From: Hybos culiciformis
Lineage: Eukaryota > Arthropoda > Insecta > Diptera > Hybotidae
DNA length: 64,000 nt
Direction: 5' to 3'
NCBI GenBank assembly: GCA_964007475.1
Contig: OZ023273.1
Coordinates: 139,287,308-139,351,307 of the forward strand
Positions within the stretch are counted from its first letter, which is position 1; every line of letters starts with the position of its first letter. Of the stretch, positions 1 through 13,853 are shown piece by piece. Under the pieces are notes generated by a model. It was not told where the DNA came from. It did no database searches and worked only from the letters and a program-made list of their open reading frames with translations. The position numbers were made by a program, and so were the translations under genes.

Positions 1-141
1 GAATAAAATTTTCGTTAAAAGTTATACACAATATAAAAAATAAGTGAATTAAATTAAAAAATTATAATTTTTTTTTTTTAAATTATTAAAGTCCTTTTTT
101 TTTGTGTAATTAATTTTAACCCTCTTCAATATTGTAAAAAC

Positions 142-173
<32 letters not shown>

Positions 174-3100
174 TTAAAATTCATACATACACTTTCTTTT
201 TGTTAAATAACCATAAATAAATTTGAATTTGAGGTAAAAGGTCGTCGTCTGTGCTTTTCTGATGGCTGGTTATTTTTACATTAATTTGACTTTACTTTTC
301 ATAAAGTTCATTTTACCCATAAATGTTTATTTATTTTCATATAATTCATACGTACATATACTATGCATATTGAAGGTATATGGTATATATAATATGCTTA
401 TTGCAAATATATATATTTATGTTATGTATATACACATAATTTGAAAAGAAATTTTTGCAAAGCAAGAGAAGAGAATAATATAATTTTTAGTTTCTACAAT
501 TATAATATATATGTATATAAAGAAGGTATTTCCCAAGTTACATATTTTATATTTTTTCAATTTTTTACCATAATTTTTTAATAATGTAATTCTCTAAAAA
601 ATACATAGGTATATACACTGTTATGTCTATGGATATTTTCAACCTGGCAAAAAAATTATTATTTTTTTCTTGTTTATAGAAAATTTATTCGCAGAATTTA
701 TTTAGAATTTCAAGGGCATTAAAAAGTTGTTTGGACTTTGTTAATGCGATGCCCTTAAACAGTTTGCCTGAAGAAAAAACTAAGTCAATAATATATAATA
801 ATTATTATTAAATCATGATATAGGTCTTTTTAAGTGTGAGAAAATAAGGTCAATTAGATCTGAAGTTTCAACTTTAAGATACTTATTTATAAATTCGTTT
901 TTTGTAATCCTGTAAAATTTATGAATTAGTAGCTAAAGTGGATTTCGTTTTCAGTAAGTAAAGACGTTTAATCGGTATACCCTCAAACGTTTAATGGGTA
1001 CCCATATACTGCTCAAACGTTCCCGAGGCGGCCTCTATTTCCACATTGTATTCACAGGGTCCACTATAGAAAGCTATGTATTTGAAATTTCGTACATTTA
1101 GAGGTCAGTTTAACCACACAGTATGACCTAATTATGAAAATTATTTAAAAATTCCATAATCATTTAAGTTCTATACAAATGTTGGACAGCAAAATTTAAT
1201 ATTTAAAGATTTTTAAATCACAAGCTGCCAAGCTGTGACATACCTTACATATATTATATATAAATATATATCTTTCAATTGATAAATACATAATTTAATT
1301 TAATTGCCTTAAACTTTTTTTTTTTTTTTGTTAAACAGATTGAATAAATTATCCGACAAATTATATTACCCCAAATGTCTTGTGTTATGTAATGCAAGTG
1401 TCAAATAAAATATCATGTCTCATAAATAACACTTTTTGTTTTAAAACATATAGTCATTTTTAGCAGACAAAAAAGCTTCAACATTTGTCTTTTTATATAT
1501 TTATTTCCGTTTGGACAGTAAAATATCTACGAATTTAATTTATAATTTTTTTTTTATGTAAATATATAAATCTATTTAAAGTATATACATACATAATAAA
1601 TATATATATATACATAATATACAAAAAAAAAATAGATATTTCAAAATTTATAGTTAAACGTTTTTTCCTTTACATTATTTTCAGGGACACTTGCGGTCAA
1701 AATTTGGTTTTTAACAAAAAAAAAAATTATATTTTCAATAATGTTCAGAATGTTTCAAGAAAGGATACAATTTAGGCAATTTAAAGTACTTTTAAGTGTA
1801 AATGTTTAAAATCTTATCCTGAATGGTGCTTTAATGTTTAGAATTAACTTCGAATGGACTGCATTCTTGGAACTATTTCGAATCTTTCGGATTCAAAATG
1901 TCTTGTGATATTTTCGAAGTTGTTTAAGTTTATTTTTGATAAGTACAAAAATAAATAAACTTCTCCATCGAATGCTGGTCAGAACTATCAATTTCAATTT
2001 CATGCTCTATTCGCTTATAAAATTCTTTAATTTTTTTACTTAAAGGTAATTAATTCAATATCTTTAATAATGTAAACTTAAATCTGAAATGACGATTAAC
2101 TACTGAAAACCACTTTTGGGTTAGAGTACCACCAGAATATACCGAAAGAATAAAAAACTCATTGCTGCAAATGATGGTTATCTATTCGGTACATAATACT
2201 TAGAAGTAGGTATAGCTTCTTAGATCTTTTTATTATTTTTAATTATTTATTGCTAATTATATGGATAAGGCAAAATTGCAGAATTGTCAAAACAACGTTA
2301 ATTTTAGTATATTCTAGAATTTCTAGAAAATATATATATTTTTTTTTACACTCCATAATAAATATTTAATATCTACAACAAAAAATATAAGCATCGCTAA
2401 TTTAGCTTAGCAATTCTTCTTTAAATAAATGTATTTATTTTTGAAAAAAGATTTTAAAAATCTTAGTTGCAGGTTGCCTATTTTCATTTTTTTATTTATC
2501 TTACAAAGACATTTATCAAAATATATTTTATGTAAAAATTATGTATATATAAAATAGTTCTTTATGTTTTCTGTATCAGACTTAACAAAGATGCAATAAT
2601 GGTTAAATTTTAAATAAATATATTAACATAAAGATTTAAAGATTTTAAATTATTATTTCATAATAAGATAAAAAAAAAAGAAAAAAAATCAAGATATTTG
2701 TATTTAGCATAATATTTTATCGCCTTGTTTTTTATGTATAAGATTTTGTTTTTCTTCTTTGAATAATATTAAGTTGTGATTCATATAATCATATTTTTTT
2801 TATGTACACAAATTATGTATATAATATACTTTGCATGCATATATAAAAACAAAATGATAATGACAATAATATTATGGGTGGAATAATGAAAAAGGTGGAG
2901 ATTGTCATATGGTTCTCATTGAAGATAACGAATATTTTTCTTCAATCACATAATTTAGTTGATTGTAAATTGAATTTTTTGTAAACTTATTATTAATTTT
3001 TTTTTTTTAATATTATTATTGAAGCTAAGAAAATTCAAAATGAAAACACAATGTCAATTGGGGAAAGGAATGTGAAATGAAACAAAGCTCTCGGCTCTTG

Positions 3101-3312
3101 GTAATAATACTCGCACTGATCTAAATTTTTTATATGGTTTTTATTTTTTTTTACAAAAAAGAGTCATAAAAAAAAAGTCAGATAAAAAAGTAAAAAAATT
3201 GAAAATAATATTAAATTAAATTACTTAAAATTAGAAAATAAATCAATTTATTCGAATAAGATGGTTTTTAGATTAAAAAAATTAATACTTACCAATAACA
3301 TGACGTTAGTGA
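1..3312. other. AT-rich non-coding sequence, no gene seen
   Basis: Contains (TA)n near 157-173 and many poly(A/T) runs. Near-repeats of ACGTTTAATSGGTAYMC occur at 964-1003 in a small less-AT-rich patch (960-1080). No open frame of note. Confidence 0.6.
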
Positions 3313-3512
3313 NNNNNNNNNNNNNNNNNNNNNNNNNNNNNNNNNNNNNNNNNNNNNNNNNNNNNNNNNNNNNNNNNNNNNNNNNNNNNNNNNNNNNNNN
3401 NNNNNNNNNNNNNNNNNNNNNNNNNNNNNNNNNNNNNNNNNNNNNNNNNNNNNNNNNNNNNNNNNNNNNNNNNNNNNNNNNNNNNNNNNNNNNNNNNNNN
3501 NNNNNNNNNNNN
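3313..3512. other. assembly gap (200 N)
   Basis: Two hundred consecutive N. The round length suggests a fixed-size placeholder rather than a measured distance. Any open frame running through it is an artefact. Confidence 0.99.
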
Positions 3513-5060
3513 TCTTAAAAACATTGAAAAAAAACTTATAACAAATTAGCATTCAAATTAATAGAATCTTATCTTTTTATTAAATTTTATTTTATTTTTT
3601 CGTAAAAAATATTAAAAAGCTAATTTCTCATTCTAAGTACTCTACTAACATTTTTTTTTTTATTTAAGTATTTTAATTTTTGTTTATGTATATTCTCATA
3701 AACAAAATAATAATAACAAAAAATATTAAAAAAAAAAAAAACAAACAAAATAATAATAAATCAAAAACAAAAGATAAAAGATATAACTTCTCAATACTAA
3801 CAAGAATTTTTATTTTCATTTGGTAAAAAAATTTTTTTTTTTTCTCTTTTGGCGCTCTTTGGGGCTAACCACGAACTAAAAAAATGTTTTTTTTTAATAA
3901 TTTTTCTGTTTTTTTTTTTTTTTTTTGCATAATTTTATTTACCTGTGTAGTATATTATTTTTTATTTTTTTTATTTAGATACATTGTTTTTTTTTTCTTG
4001 TTTGTTTGTTTTCTATATTTGTTTTGTTTACATTGATACTTTTTTATAAGGACAATACAAACTATATAGGTATATTTTTTATTTGTTTTTTTTTCTTTCT
4101 ACCTATAGGTATTTCTTTATTTGTTTAGGTAAAAAACAGTGTGTATAGAAAACAAAGTTAAAAAAAAACACAGAAAACTATAAACGAAAACGAAAAACAA
4201 AAAAAAAAACCTCAATTGTCTATTTTTTGTTTGTATATTATCCGCGAAAGGGGTGGGTGGATTTTATTATTATTTTTTATTGTACTCCGCGAGTAAAAAA
4301 ATAAAAAAAAAATATATATATATGTAATTTTTATGTTCATTATATTATTTTTTTTCTATGATTTTTTTTGTTTTTTTTTTTCAGATTTGTTGTCTTACAA
4401 AGTTTTTTGCGTTTTTTGTTGTGATTTTTATTCTGTCTCAGTTACCGAAAGAACTTTTAACCGAAAGCACAGGTGTTGCCTTTTTAAAAATTTATAAACA
4501 AAAAAAAAAAAAATAGAAAGAAAAAATTTTGCTTTTTTTTTTCTTAACGATTTTGTGTTGAATTTTTTTTTTTTTTAAAAAGTAGAAAAAATCACGTCTT
4601 CGGTGTGTAAAGAAAATAGCAAAAAAAAACAAAGATTTTTATTTTAATGTAAGAAAAAGGAAAAATAATCGTCCTGTCGCGTCATAGAAGAAAAATCTTG
4701 AAAAAAAGGATAAAATTGAAAATTATTTTTTTTTTATTTCCATAAAAATTGATTTATGCGAAATTCAATGTATGAATTAATTGAAATTATTGATTTTCCG
4801 GTTTTTTTTTTTGGTGGTTCAGGAATATTGTGATTTTTTATTTGTTTAATGTTTTATGTCAAGAATTAATTTTTTTAGGCTTTCTGTTTTAAATTTAAGA
4901 AGGATTTGTGTAATTTTTTTCGATCTTGAAGTAGTAGCTCCTATAATAAAATATTTTCAATATGAGACAAATAGTATCAGTCAATTAGAGGATTTGACGA
5001 ACACACTGAATGATTGGGCAAGTTAATAGTTATTGTTTGATACTGTGTTGTATTGTTGCG
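3513..5060. other. homopolymer-rich stretch with scattered CpG, function unknown
   Basis: Alternating long T and A runs, with short CpG-containing islands such as TCCGCGAAAGGGGTGGGTGG (about 4231-4250) and CCTGTCGCGTC (about 4673). This texture differs from the flanking intergenic DNA and resembles insect promoter or 5' UTR sequence. I see no definite exon, and an initiator-like TCAGTT at 4438-4443 is too short to be evidence. Confidence 0.3.
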
Positions 5061-8000
5061 ACCACGGTTTTACATATTTTACTTGCTTTTAAATAAAGTA
5101 AGTTTTTTGTGATTTAACCCATTCACAGACATTCAATAATAATTTAATTTTCGAAAACAAACCTTTGCTGTTCCGAATATGTATTTGGCTTTTTAAGGTT
5201 TTTCCAGGCTATTTGGTCGAAAAGTTAAGCCTGTAACAAATCTAATTGGTAATGAAAGTAATTATTCTAAAAATAGAACTAAGGAAAAATTAATTTTGTC
5301 GAGCCGTATTGGCGAGCAGTTTTTTCAATAATCTACATAGACGGGGCTAATTAAGAAGCCAATCTCAAATTATTTTAAGTTTTCTGAGCTTTATACTATA
5401 TAATGTACTTTGTAGTGAATTTGCTCACCTGATTTTTTTTTTTTCGTTTAATTAATATTTTGACATACAAACTATATTCCCGAGTATAGATTATGTAGAG
5501 TTCCAAAGTTCCACTTAATAAGTTCTTCTAAGCTTACGAAATTCTTAAAAAAGAAAGTGTTAATTTTTTATTATACCTAGTGTGAAAATGTTCCAGAAAT
5601 AATAAAAAAAAACAAATTCCTAACATTAAGTTGAATAAAAATAATAATTAATTTTTTAAATGTTTTCAAATAATGAGAAAAAAAAATTAAAGAAAACTTG
5701 ATAACAAAATTTATATTTGACATTATCAAAGTTTGAATAAAAATTGTCTGTTATACTTTATATACATTATTTGTTATTTAATTGATAGAGTAATAATATC
5801 ATTTTTTCTTCGAATTAAAAAATTTAAAAATTTTTTAAGTAATATAAAAATAATGAATTTTCTAGGAATACTAAATGATATTTGTATATGATTTAATTAG
5901 AATTAATAAAATAAATGACATCAATATTGGAATCAATAATAGTCATGCGATCCAAAGCGATTGCAAGGAAATTTTTTCAAGGTATGATATTAATTATATA
6001 CAAATAATTTTCAAACTGTGTAAGATACCTTATAAACTTTGTATATTTTAAATAATTTTTTTAAATAACAAATTTTTCTAGACCAGTTTGATGAAGACAT
6101 TTTTCTCTAGATTTTTATTTTAATTTCACAAATGAATATGATGTATGTTTCAGATAGAAGAAGATGTCTAACTCAAATCTAAAATTTATTTTTATTTATT
6201 TAGGCCATTATTTATTTATAATTTATGTCAATATTCACAAAATAAAGATTTGCCATATTGATTTAATTTCAATATTTGAGTTTTTTTTTTGAACTGATGA
6301 GGTTATACAAAATTTCATAATTTTGCGCAAAAAAAAATTAAGATAAATCTTTTTCTAATTTGCTTCTAAATATTCTAATTTTGATATCTCTTGAACTAAG
6401 TATATTAAAATAAAAACACATAAATATTTTTTATGCCAACAGGCAATGTTAAATTGATTATGTTCATAAGTTTTATGAAAATTTGATAAAAATTTGACAT
6501 TCTTAATTTATGTTATTTTTGTATATATGATCTAATGTTTTGCTAAATTGAAATATGTTCAGATAGGCTTTCATTATTGATAGAAATAAAAAAAAAAAAC
6601 CAACGGAAGCTCTATGTAAATTTATCTTTTTTCTATATAATTATGTATAAATTAAAAAAAAAAATATTTTTTTTAAATAATACTCCCTCGAAAACATCTT
6701 AAAAGATAATTTTCAATTTATTTAATTTTTAATATTAACGCGCACATGTATTCAAGAATAACTTAGTGACATAGTTTCTAATTTATCAGTCGAATTTACA
6801 AAAAAAAAAAAAAACAACAACAACATAATTATGAAACACCCCGGATTTTGCGGGTACAGAAAATAAATGATAAAATAAACAAAAAAAAAATCATTATTTT
6901 ATCTGTGAATTTTCTAAAAATGAATTGCAAAACTAAATATGAAAACGACTTCTGTTAATTTAAGATAAAATTAAAAAAAATTGTTTAAAAATGAGCTAAG
7001 CATGATGTTGTGTGAACAACAAGATAACAAATTTTACATAAATATATATGAATATGATTTTTTTTTTTTTTGAAATACTTATTTCGTTGTTTTGAAATCG
7101 AAAAAAAAAATAAAATCAAGTTCGTTAAATGGACAAAATGGGATATTTAATGTACATGTGGTGAATTTTATATTATATTTATTTTGAAAATAAAATAAAA
7201 AATTTACATAAAAACAGTATGGCAAACTATTTGACTATCTGTACTGAGAAAAAAAAATTTCATTAGAAAACTAGCTAGACCAGCTATATATTCTTATAAT
7301 TAAAACTACAATATTTTCTGATAGTATGTGCTCAAAATCTTGCATTTATTATTAAATAAGAACATAATAAAAATCTAATGAAAATCAATTAACAAAAGCT
7401 GCAACTCCAAAATTATAGTTTTTATTATTCTAGCGAAAAATAAATTAGAAAAAAAAATTGTTTATACTCAATTAGTTTCTGAAACTTTTATTAGAAATAT
7501 TGCTATAATCACGCAGAAAGATACATTAAAAAATAAAAGTACGCGAAGAATAAATATATACTTAGTGAAGTGACACTTGTTGTAAAATGCTGTCTTCTTT
7601 TCGTTTGATTATAATAGATTTATGTATAAGCGACTTTCATCGAATGAGAGATAAAGGTCGCAATCACTTTGCGAAAGATTTTTAGACAAATAATTTGGAA
7701 ACTTATGCTCATTGGAAATTAAATATTGTTAGCTGAAAGTCGGAACTGATAATTCTAAAAAAAGGAATAAATTTAGCATAGAAAGTGAAAACCACCAAAT
7801 TATTGTTTTGTAAATATAGTTTTAAAGCCTAGATCCTTGGTTAGAATATTTTGTACATTATTATAAACAATTTTTTTTATTGAAAACATCTTTTTTCTAG
7901 ATTAAATCGTCAATTTAAGTTAATTGAATCACTTATTAAATCTTAATATTTCATCATTGGGGAACACTAAGTTTCATTTATTTGTGATAATATTGTATCT

Positions 8001-8819
8001 TGTTGTTAATTCATGTTTTAACCCTGTTGCAATACTCTATCCTCAAATATAAAAAAAAAAATAACATAGCCACAAAAAATTGGAAAAATCTTAAAATTTA
8101 TGATAGAATATTATGAAACAAAATAATACTTATAATAGATTAAAAAATATTTTTACGTATTATATAAAAACAAAAATATATAAAAAAAAAACAAAAATGA
8201 TCCATATATTAATTATTTCTTATCTTTATTTAAAAAAAAAAAATTAATTTATGATGTTTGTTAAAATTTTAAACAGTTGAATGGAAAATCAATTTTACTT
8301 CTAATTTTATTACTTTAAAATGGGAAAATATTTATAAAGTATATATATTCTAATCGGATTTACATATACAAGTATTATTTTATAGAGAGCACACACAAAT
8401 AGTACCTACATTAAAAAAAATAATAAAAAAATATTAAATGAAATTGAGCAGACGTTATTATTTTTTTTCTTTTTTTAGTCATATCTAATGAAATTTAATT
8501 TTTCTGATTTGTCACCGTATAGCAATTAAATGAAAATTTACAGATGAATAGAATTGTAATAATAAAAAAAAAAAATATATATAATATATTTTTATGAATT
8601 TTGCTATCATAATTATTTTTAACTTCATTAAGTTTGTTATTTCTCCGGTTAAATAAAAATTAATTTTAGAAATCTTTATAATTTTATAGCTCAGTTTTTG
8701 GTTTTTTTTTTTCTAATTATATGATTTTGCTATGAAAATAGGTGAGTTTTCATGAATTAATGAAATTGTATTCTATATTAAATTTTTATTTAATAAAAAT
8801 ATTGAGATTTTTATTCGGA

Positions 8820-9130
8820 TTTTTTAAAGTTGAACAGATTTTCAGCTTTTAGGTCGTGGGTTCGATTCCTACTGGAATTAGAGTCAAGTTTTCAATTTGA
8901 CCATTTGAATTAAGTATTTGTGCTGTTGTTTAACAGATTTAACAGCAAGCGATAAAATTTCATTCTACTTATGTTAATTTGCACAAAATTCTTCTGAACT
9001 GTTTCAAAGAGAAGTTAAATAAATAGCTTAAGATCAATTGGCAATGCATTGAAGTATAAATGGCTCATACAGGGCCTATTGAAACTCCACATCAGCGGAA
9101 ATACTTAATTCGAGAAGATGTTCCTGTCAA
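8820..9130 (+). repeat. tRNA-derived SINE remnant
   Basis: GTGGGTTCGATTCCTACTGG contains a perfect B box (GGTTCGATTCC, 8859-8869) in the context usual for tRNA-derived SINEs. No good A box is left 30-50 bp upstream. The following 250 bp are less AT-rich than the surroundings and include GGCTCATACAGGGCCTATTG near 9061, which may be the SINE body. The right boundary is a guess. Confidence 0.4.
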
Positions 9131-10930
9131 AAATTTATTTATTATTTTTGAATCTTGAAGGAAATAGTTTAGCCTTAATTTTAGGATTTCGTAATATTAT
9201 TGTTTTTATTTTTTATTCGATTTTTGTCAAATATCTAATTGTAAAAGTTAAAAAAAAAAATTTCTAAAATATTTTGTTTATTTATTCAAATTTTGTTTAT
9301 ATACATTTATGAATGATATACATACGTATATAAAAAACAAAATTCCAATAATTTTTTTTTAAATAAATTTCAAAATATGGTAACATTAAAATTTTGAAGA
9401 ATATACTCTTTGTGTCTGATCCAATTTCTAAAGTGGATATTTTTATAGAACTTAAAATTTATTCTTTTGATATTTTTTTTTTGTTTTTTGTTTTGACATC
9501 TTAATTATAGACAAATTGGGAGTGTCACATAAATTATTCTATATAATATTTTTATTTTTTTTTCGACAAAATGATAATAATTTTTCTAATTTATTGGCAA
9601 TAATCTTTATTTACTTTGTCTTGAGGATAAAAAATTTTTTTTTTTATCACGGTAATCTATTTATTATTTATTTTTTTTTTCAAGTGGTTTTGTTGTACTC
9701 AAAAAAATTTTAATAAGAAAATTATGTCGTCGGTCTGACATTATATTTATATATATATATATTTATAAAATTGTTATTTATAAATTGATTCAGAATTAAT
9801 GCTAATCAATTGAAATTATGAACTCAATATCATAACAAAAAAAAATCATTAAATGAAATTATAAAGCAAAATTTTATCAAATTTTCCCTTCAGTCTTTGC
9901 TGCAAATTCATAATTAATTTCTACATTGTAATGTTACCTTAAATATACCATGATTGAATTTTAATTTTTTTTTTGAAAATTTAAACCTGAAAAATGTGAT
10001 AATTTATATATTTGTCTTATCAATTCAATCGGATATTGAAATCTATTTTAATTTAAAAGCCAAATATTTAGTTTCGAGTAAATTTTATTTTATTTTAGGT
10101 TTATATATTTATATAGTGCTTAGATGAATAAAATCATTCATATATAATTCAAACTGTTAAAACTGAAACACATATTAATGCAAGATCCTATAAAAATAGA
10201 ATTATCTCATAGTCTTCGAGTAGCAGAATATCGGAAAAAAATTCGTGCCGGAATTTTATGTGTGTAAACTTTCTTCTAAATATCGGTGTTTGAAATCGTT
10301 GAAAAATAAAAATTCAATTCAAAAATTCCTACTACAGAACACAATTTTCAAGTACATTTCTTAATAACTAAAATTTAAAGTAAGATATTATAAAAAAAAA
10401 ACCTTATCTCATTGATAACGGCGGAATTAAGTGTCATTATTGTCTATAATAAAGAGCTCATCAAGTATTTATCAGTTTGCTTCAGATAAGAATCCAAATA
10501 TTTTAAAATTTTTTGGTTTTTAACATTCAAAATTCGTAATAAATATATACATGTTCATATAACTAATTTATTTATAATTATCTTGTAGCCTCTTATGAAT
10601 TTTGTTTTCTTAATCTGCAATTTTTTATTTTTTTTAAACCTCTATTATTTGGTGTTTCTAAGTGTTTACTCAAAAAATATTCTAGTATTTTTTGATAAAA
10701 TGTTCATTCTTTTAAATATATTAATTTCTCGTTCGTTGATTAAGAATTAAAATTAAGGCTATCACATCTTTATTCGTATATTCTCAAGATTTTTAGCACT
10801 CAAGATTAAGTTTTATGTCATTTCGATTTGGAATTACGTTTGTTTAAATTAATAAAAATAAATTATTCCTTAAATAAAATTTCATTTTCAATACAAAAGT
10901 TTCTTTAAGATTTGAATTGGCGAAATGCAA

Positions 10931-11100
10931 TAACTCATCGGTACTTAACTCATCGGTCGATTTTGGATAAGTTATATTCATTTTAACTCATCCGAAAATT
11001 GGCCGATGATTTGTATCCTTTGGAATGACATAACTCATCCACCACCTCAATGCTTATTGTGACAAACACTACGGTACTTACTCTTCGGCCGATGATTGGC
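10931..11100 (+). repeat. cluster of TAACTCATC-type repeats
   Basis: TAACTCATCGGT occurs at 10931 and 10946, and TAACTCATCC at 10984 and 11031. CGGTACTTAACTCATCGGTC (10939) recurs in diverged form as CGGTACTTACTCTTCGGCCG (11072), 133 bp further on. GGCCGATGAT occurs at 11001 and near 11088. This looks like a decayed tandem repeat or transposon end. Confidence 0.5.
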
Positions 11101-13011
11101 CCCATTTTTGTGTTTAAAAAAAGCAGTAGATGGAGTGTACCAGAAGCCTTGTTCTTTCTAAAAATTTCTCATTATTCTGCAATTTTCTCAGAAATTCTGC
11201 GAAAATCTGATCTTTCGCTGAACGTGTTATCTATAAGTAAATTGTTTATAATAATTTTTAATATGTCGATTTTAAACCTATTAGTCGATTTGTAACCTAA
11301 AAGCATTTAATTTTAAGCTATGGAAGCTTTCTCATTTTATTGTTCGTTATTTTTATAGGCAATAAAAAATATATATTATTTATTTAAATGAACCAATAAT
11401 TGAATATCTATCTTTTCAAGTTAATGTACTTATTTAAAATTAACTTTTATTTTCGTTTGGTATTTTTGTTTTTAATATACTTTATTTTTATTAGTTTGTC
11501 ATTTAAATTGATAGCACCCAATAAAAATTAAACTCTATTTTCAATATCTATAAAGATAAAAGTGTCCAAAAGTACTTTTTTTTTATTAGAAAGAAAGCTT
11601 CGGTTAATCATGGTATTGAAAATTATTATTTCGCAGGCTTGTAAATATTTTCCTTTATACATAAATAGAGAATAAATATTATCCTTTTTCAGCCGAAGTT
11701 TGTTACTTGAACAGTCATATTTTAAACTCAGTTAGTATTCCCTGAATTTGTTTTATTTTTTTGATGACATTTATATTAACACTTTTCCCTACTCTGTAAA
11801 GGTCATCCTAAATAAAATTCAGCACTTCTTTCCAAAATGGTCTCATTTGGTAAAGTATTATTTTGGCTTACCATCATCCTTCTATCTTTTTTAATTTAAT
11901 TCTATATAGCAATAACAATTTACTATAAAAAGATAGTAAAAAGCATAAAATTTGTCGGACATTTATGATGAGCTTAAATATTTATACTATCAGCAATTTT
12001 TTTTATATTTTTAAATTGATCGCTATCTTTTTGTTTAATTTTGGGGCTTTATATAAATAGTAGATGGTCAGTATAAATTTGAACTTTTTCTGATTAAGTT
12101 TAACAAATTAGTTCAGCCAAAGTTTATAAAAAATTAATAGATTTCATTTGAATTTGTTTAAAGTATATTTCTTAAAATAAATACTTCAAAATAATTATCA
12201 AAATCAAGTTATCTCTATCAGTCCTATCACAAAAATGAGTAAGTTTGAACAAATTTTATATAAAATATTTGTTTTAAAGGTTAATGATGGTTAAGTAATG
12301 TCAATTTCTAGAGCTTTGTTTGAAGATTGTTTATACTTACATTTTCCCCATCTTATCTTAAGGCGGTTTTTGTTGCAAAAGCTTCATTAATTTTTTTTTT
12401 TTCATAGAAATCCTCTCTTGAATTAAAATTAAAGTATGTAGAATAACTTAATTTGTTGCATAATATTTTTTTTCAAATTTCTTTATATTCATTTATCTTT
12501 TCCTCTCTAAAGATAAGCAAGTCTATGTAAAAAATAACTTTTCCTGGGTAACATACTAATCTACAGACATTCAATTTTGTCTTGTGTCCTTGACATTTGA
12601 TTAAAAATGATTTAAGGGTTAAGAGCTAAAATCAATCATATACATAATAAAATAATATCAGCAGGAGGCAAGTCAAAGGTGACAAAATTATTCACGTTCA
12701 TTTTCTATCTTAAATTGAGAATATAAATATTAAAGATTTTTTTGTTTTTCAATGTACAAAATTTGGGACAAAAAAGAATTTGTTCAGGAAAATCTTTATA
12801 TAAAAAAAACTTCTAAAATATTTGCAAAGCCAGTTTAACATAATTGTTCGAGGATTGAAAAAAACTTTTTCATTCAAATGAAAAAGCCGAAAAATTTTAT
12901 TTTTATAAGATAACTGAATCTTTATGAATTTTATCTTGTTAAACACAGCTCAAATTATATTCTTTAAGAGAATATTTCGCTTTGAGCTGATGTTATAAAA
13001 ATAAAAATAAA

Positions 13012-13038
13012 TTCTGAATATTCTGAATATTCTGAATA
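13012..13038 (+). repeat. 9-bp tandem repeat, three copies
   Basis: TTCTGAATA is repeated three times without change. A short local slippage product. Confidence 0.9.
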
Positions 13039-13822
13039 TGAAATTGAAATAATATTTGATATTTACATAGGTTTAAAAACTTTTCAAAAAATGTAAGTCT
13101 AAGAAATTTTTTTTCTGAATAATTTGGTTATTAAAATTAAAATAAAATTGAATAAAATTATTTAAATTTATAAAATGGTAAGCCAATTAAAATTTTTTCC
13201 TCTATAGCTTCAATTTGTCAGACTATTCATTTCATATGTAAATTATCTTTTGAAGAATATATACACAAAGAAAACATAAATATAAAACATACCATCAAGA
13301 TAACAATTGATAATTTAAAATTCATAATTTAAAAAAATTATTAACATTTTTTCATCTTACAATAAAATTTCAAAGAATAAGGATTATTTGATACTATTAT
13401 TCAATTGATTTTTATAACGGAATTTTTTGTTTTATATATCCCTTTCAAAGAGTACATCAAAATAAATAAAAATGTCCTGCTATGACTTTATATGTTTATT
13501 TTGATGTTGAATTTTTATTGTAGTAATGAGATGAGAAAATTGAAATTATTTTGGCGCCTTTTATTCAAAAACATGTATTTATTAAGTATTTTATTAGAAA
13601 ATTTAAAAATTGGCTTTAAGAATGAATACATAAAAAAATTGGACAAAATATTGTAGTTCCGTAGTTCTATGCGAAAATTGAGACAAATTATTATATAGGC
13701 TTAAAAAACGTTAAAGCTGAAAAATATTTATACATCAATTCAGAGGCTATATAGGTTTGGAAAAATGTTTCGAATAGAAAAATTATCAAACGAAATGTAT
13801 ACTTTATTTCGAGCTGCTTTCA

Positions 13823-13853
13823 AAGTGTGAAATTGACTGTGAATTTCACACTT
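13823..13853. repeat. perfect 12-bp hairpin
   Basis: AAGTGTGAAATT (13823-13834) and AATTTCACACTT (13842-13853) are perfect reverse complements around a 7-nt loop. No coding context. Confidence 0.85.

Noticed and set aside
3261..3552. Open frames across the N gap
   Set aside because: They consist of unknown residues and have no support.
11050..11295. 81-codon + strand ORF beginning in the TAACTCATC cluster
   Set aside because: No recognisable domain and no splice or homology support.
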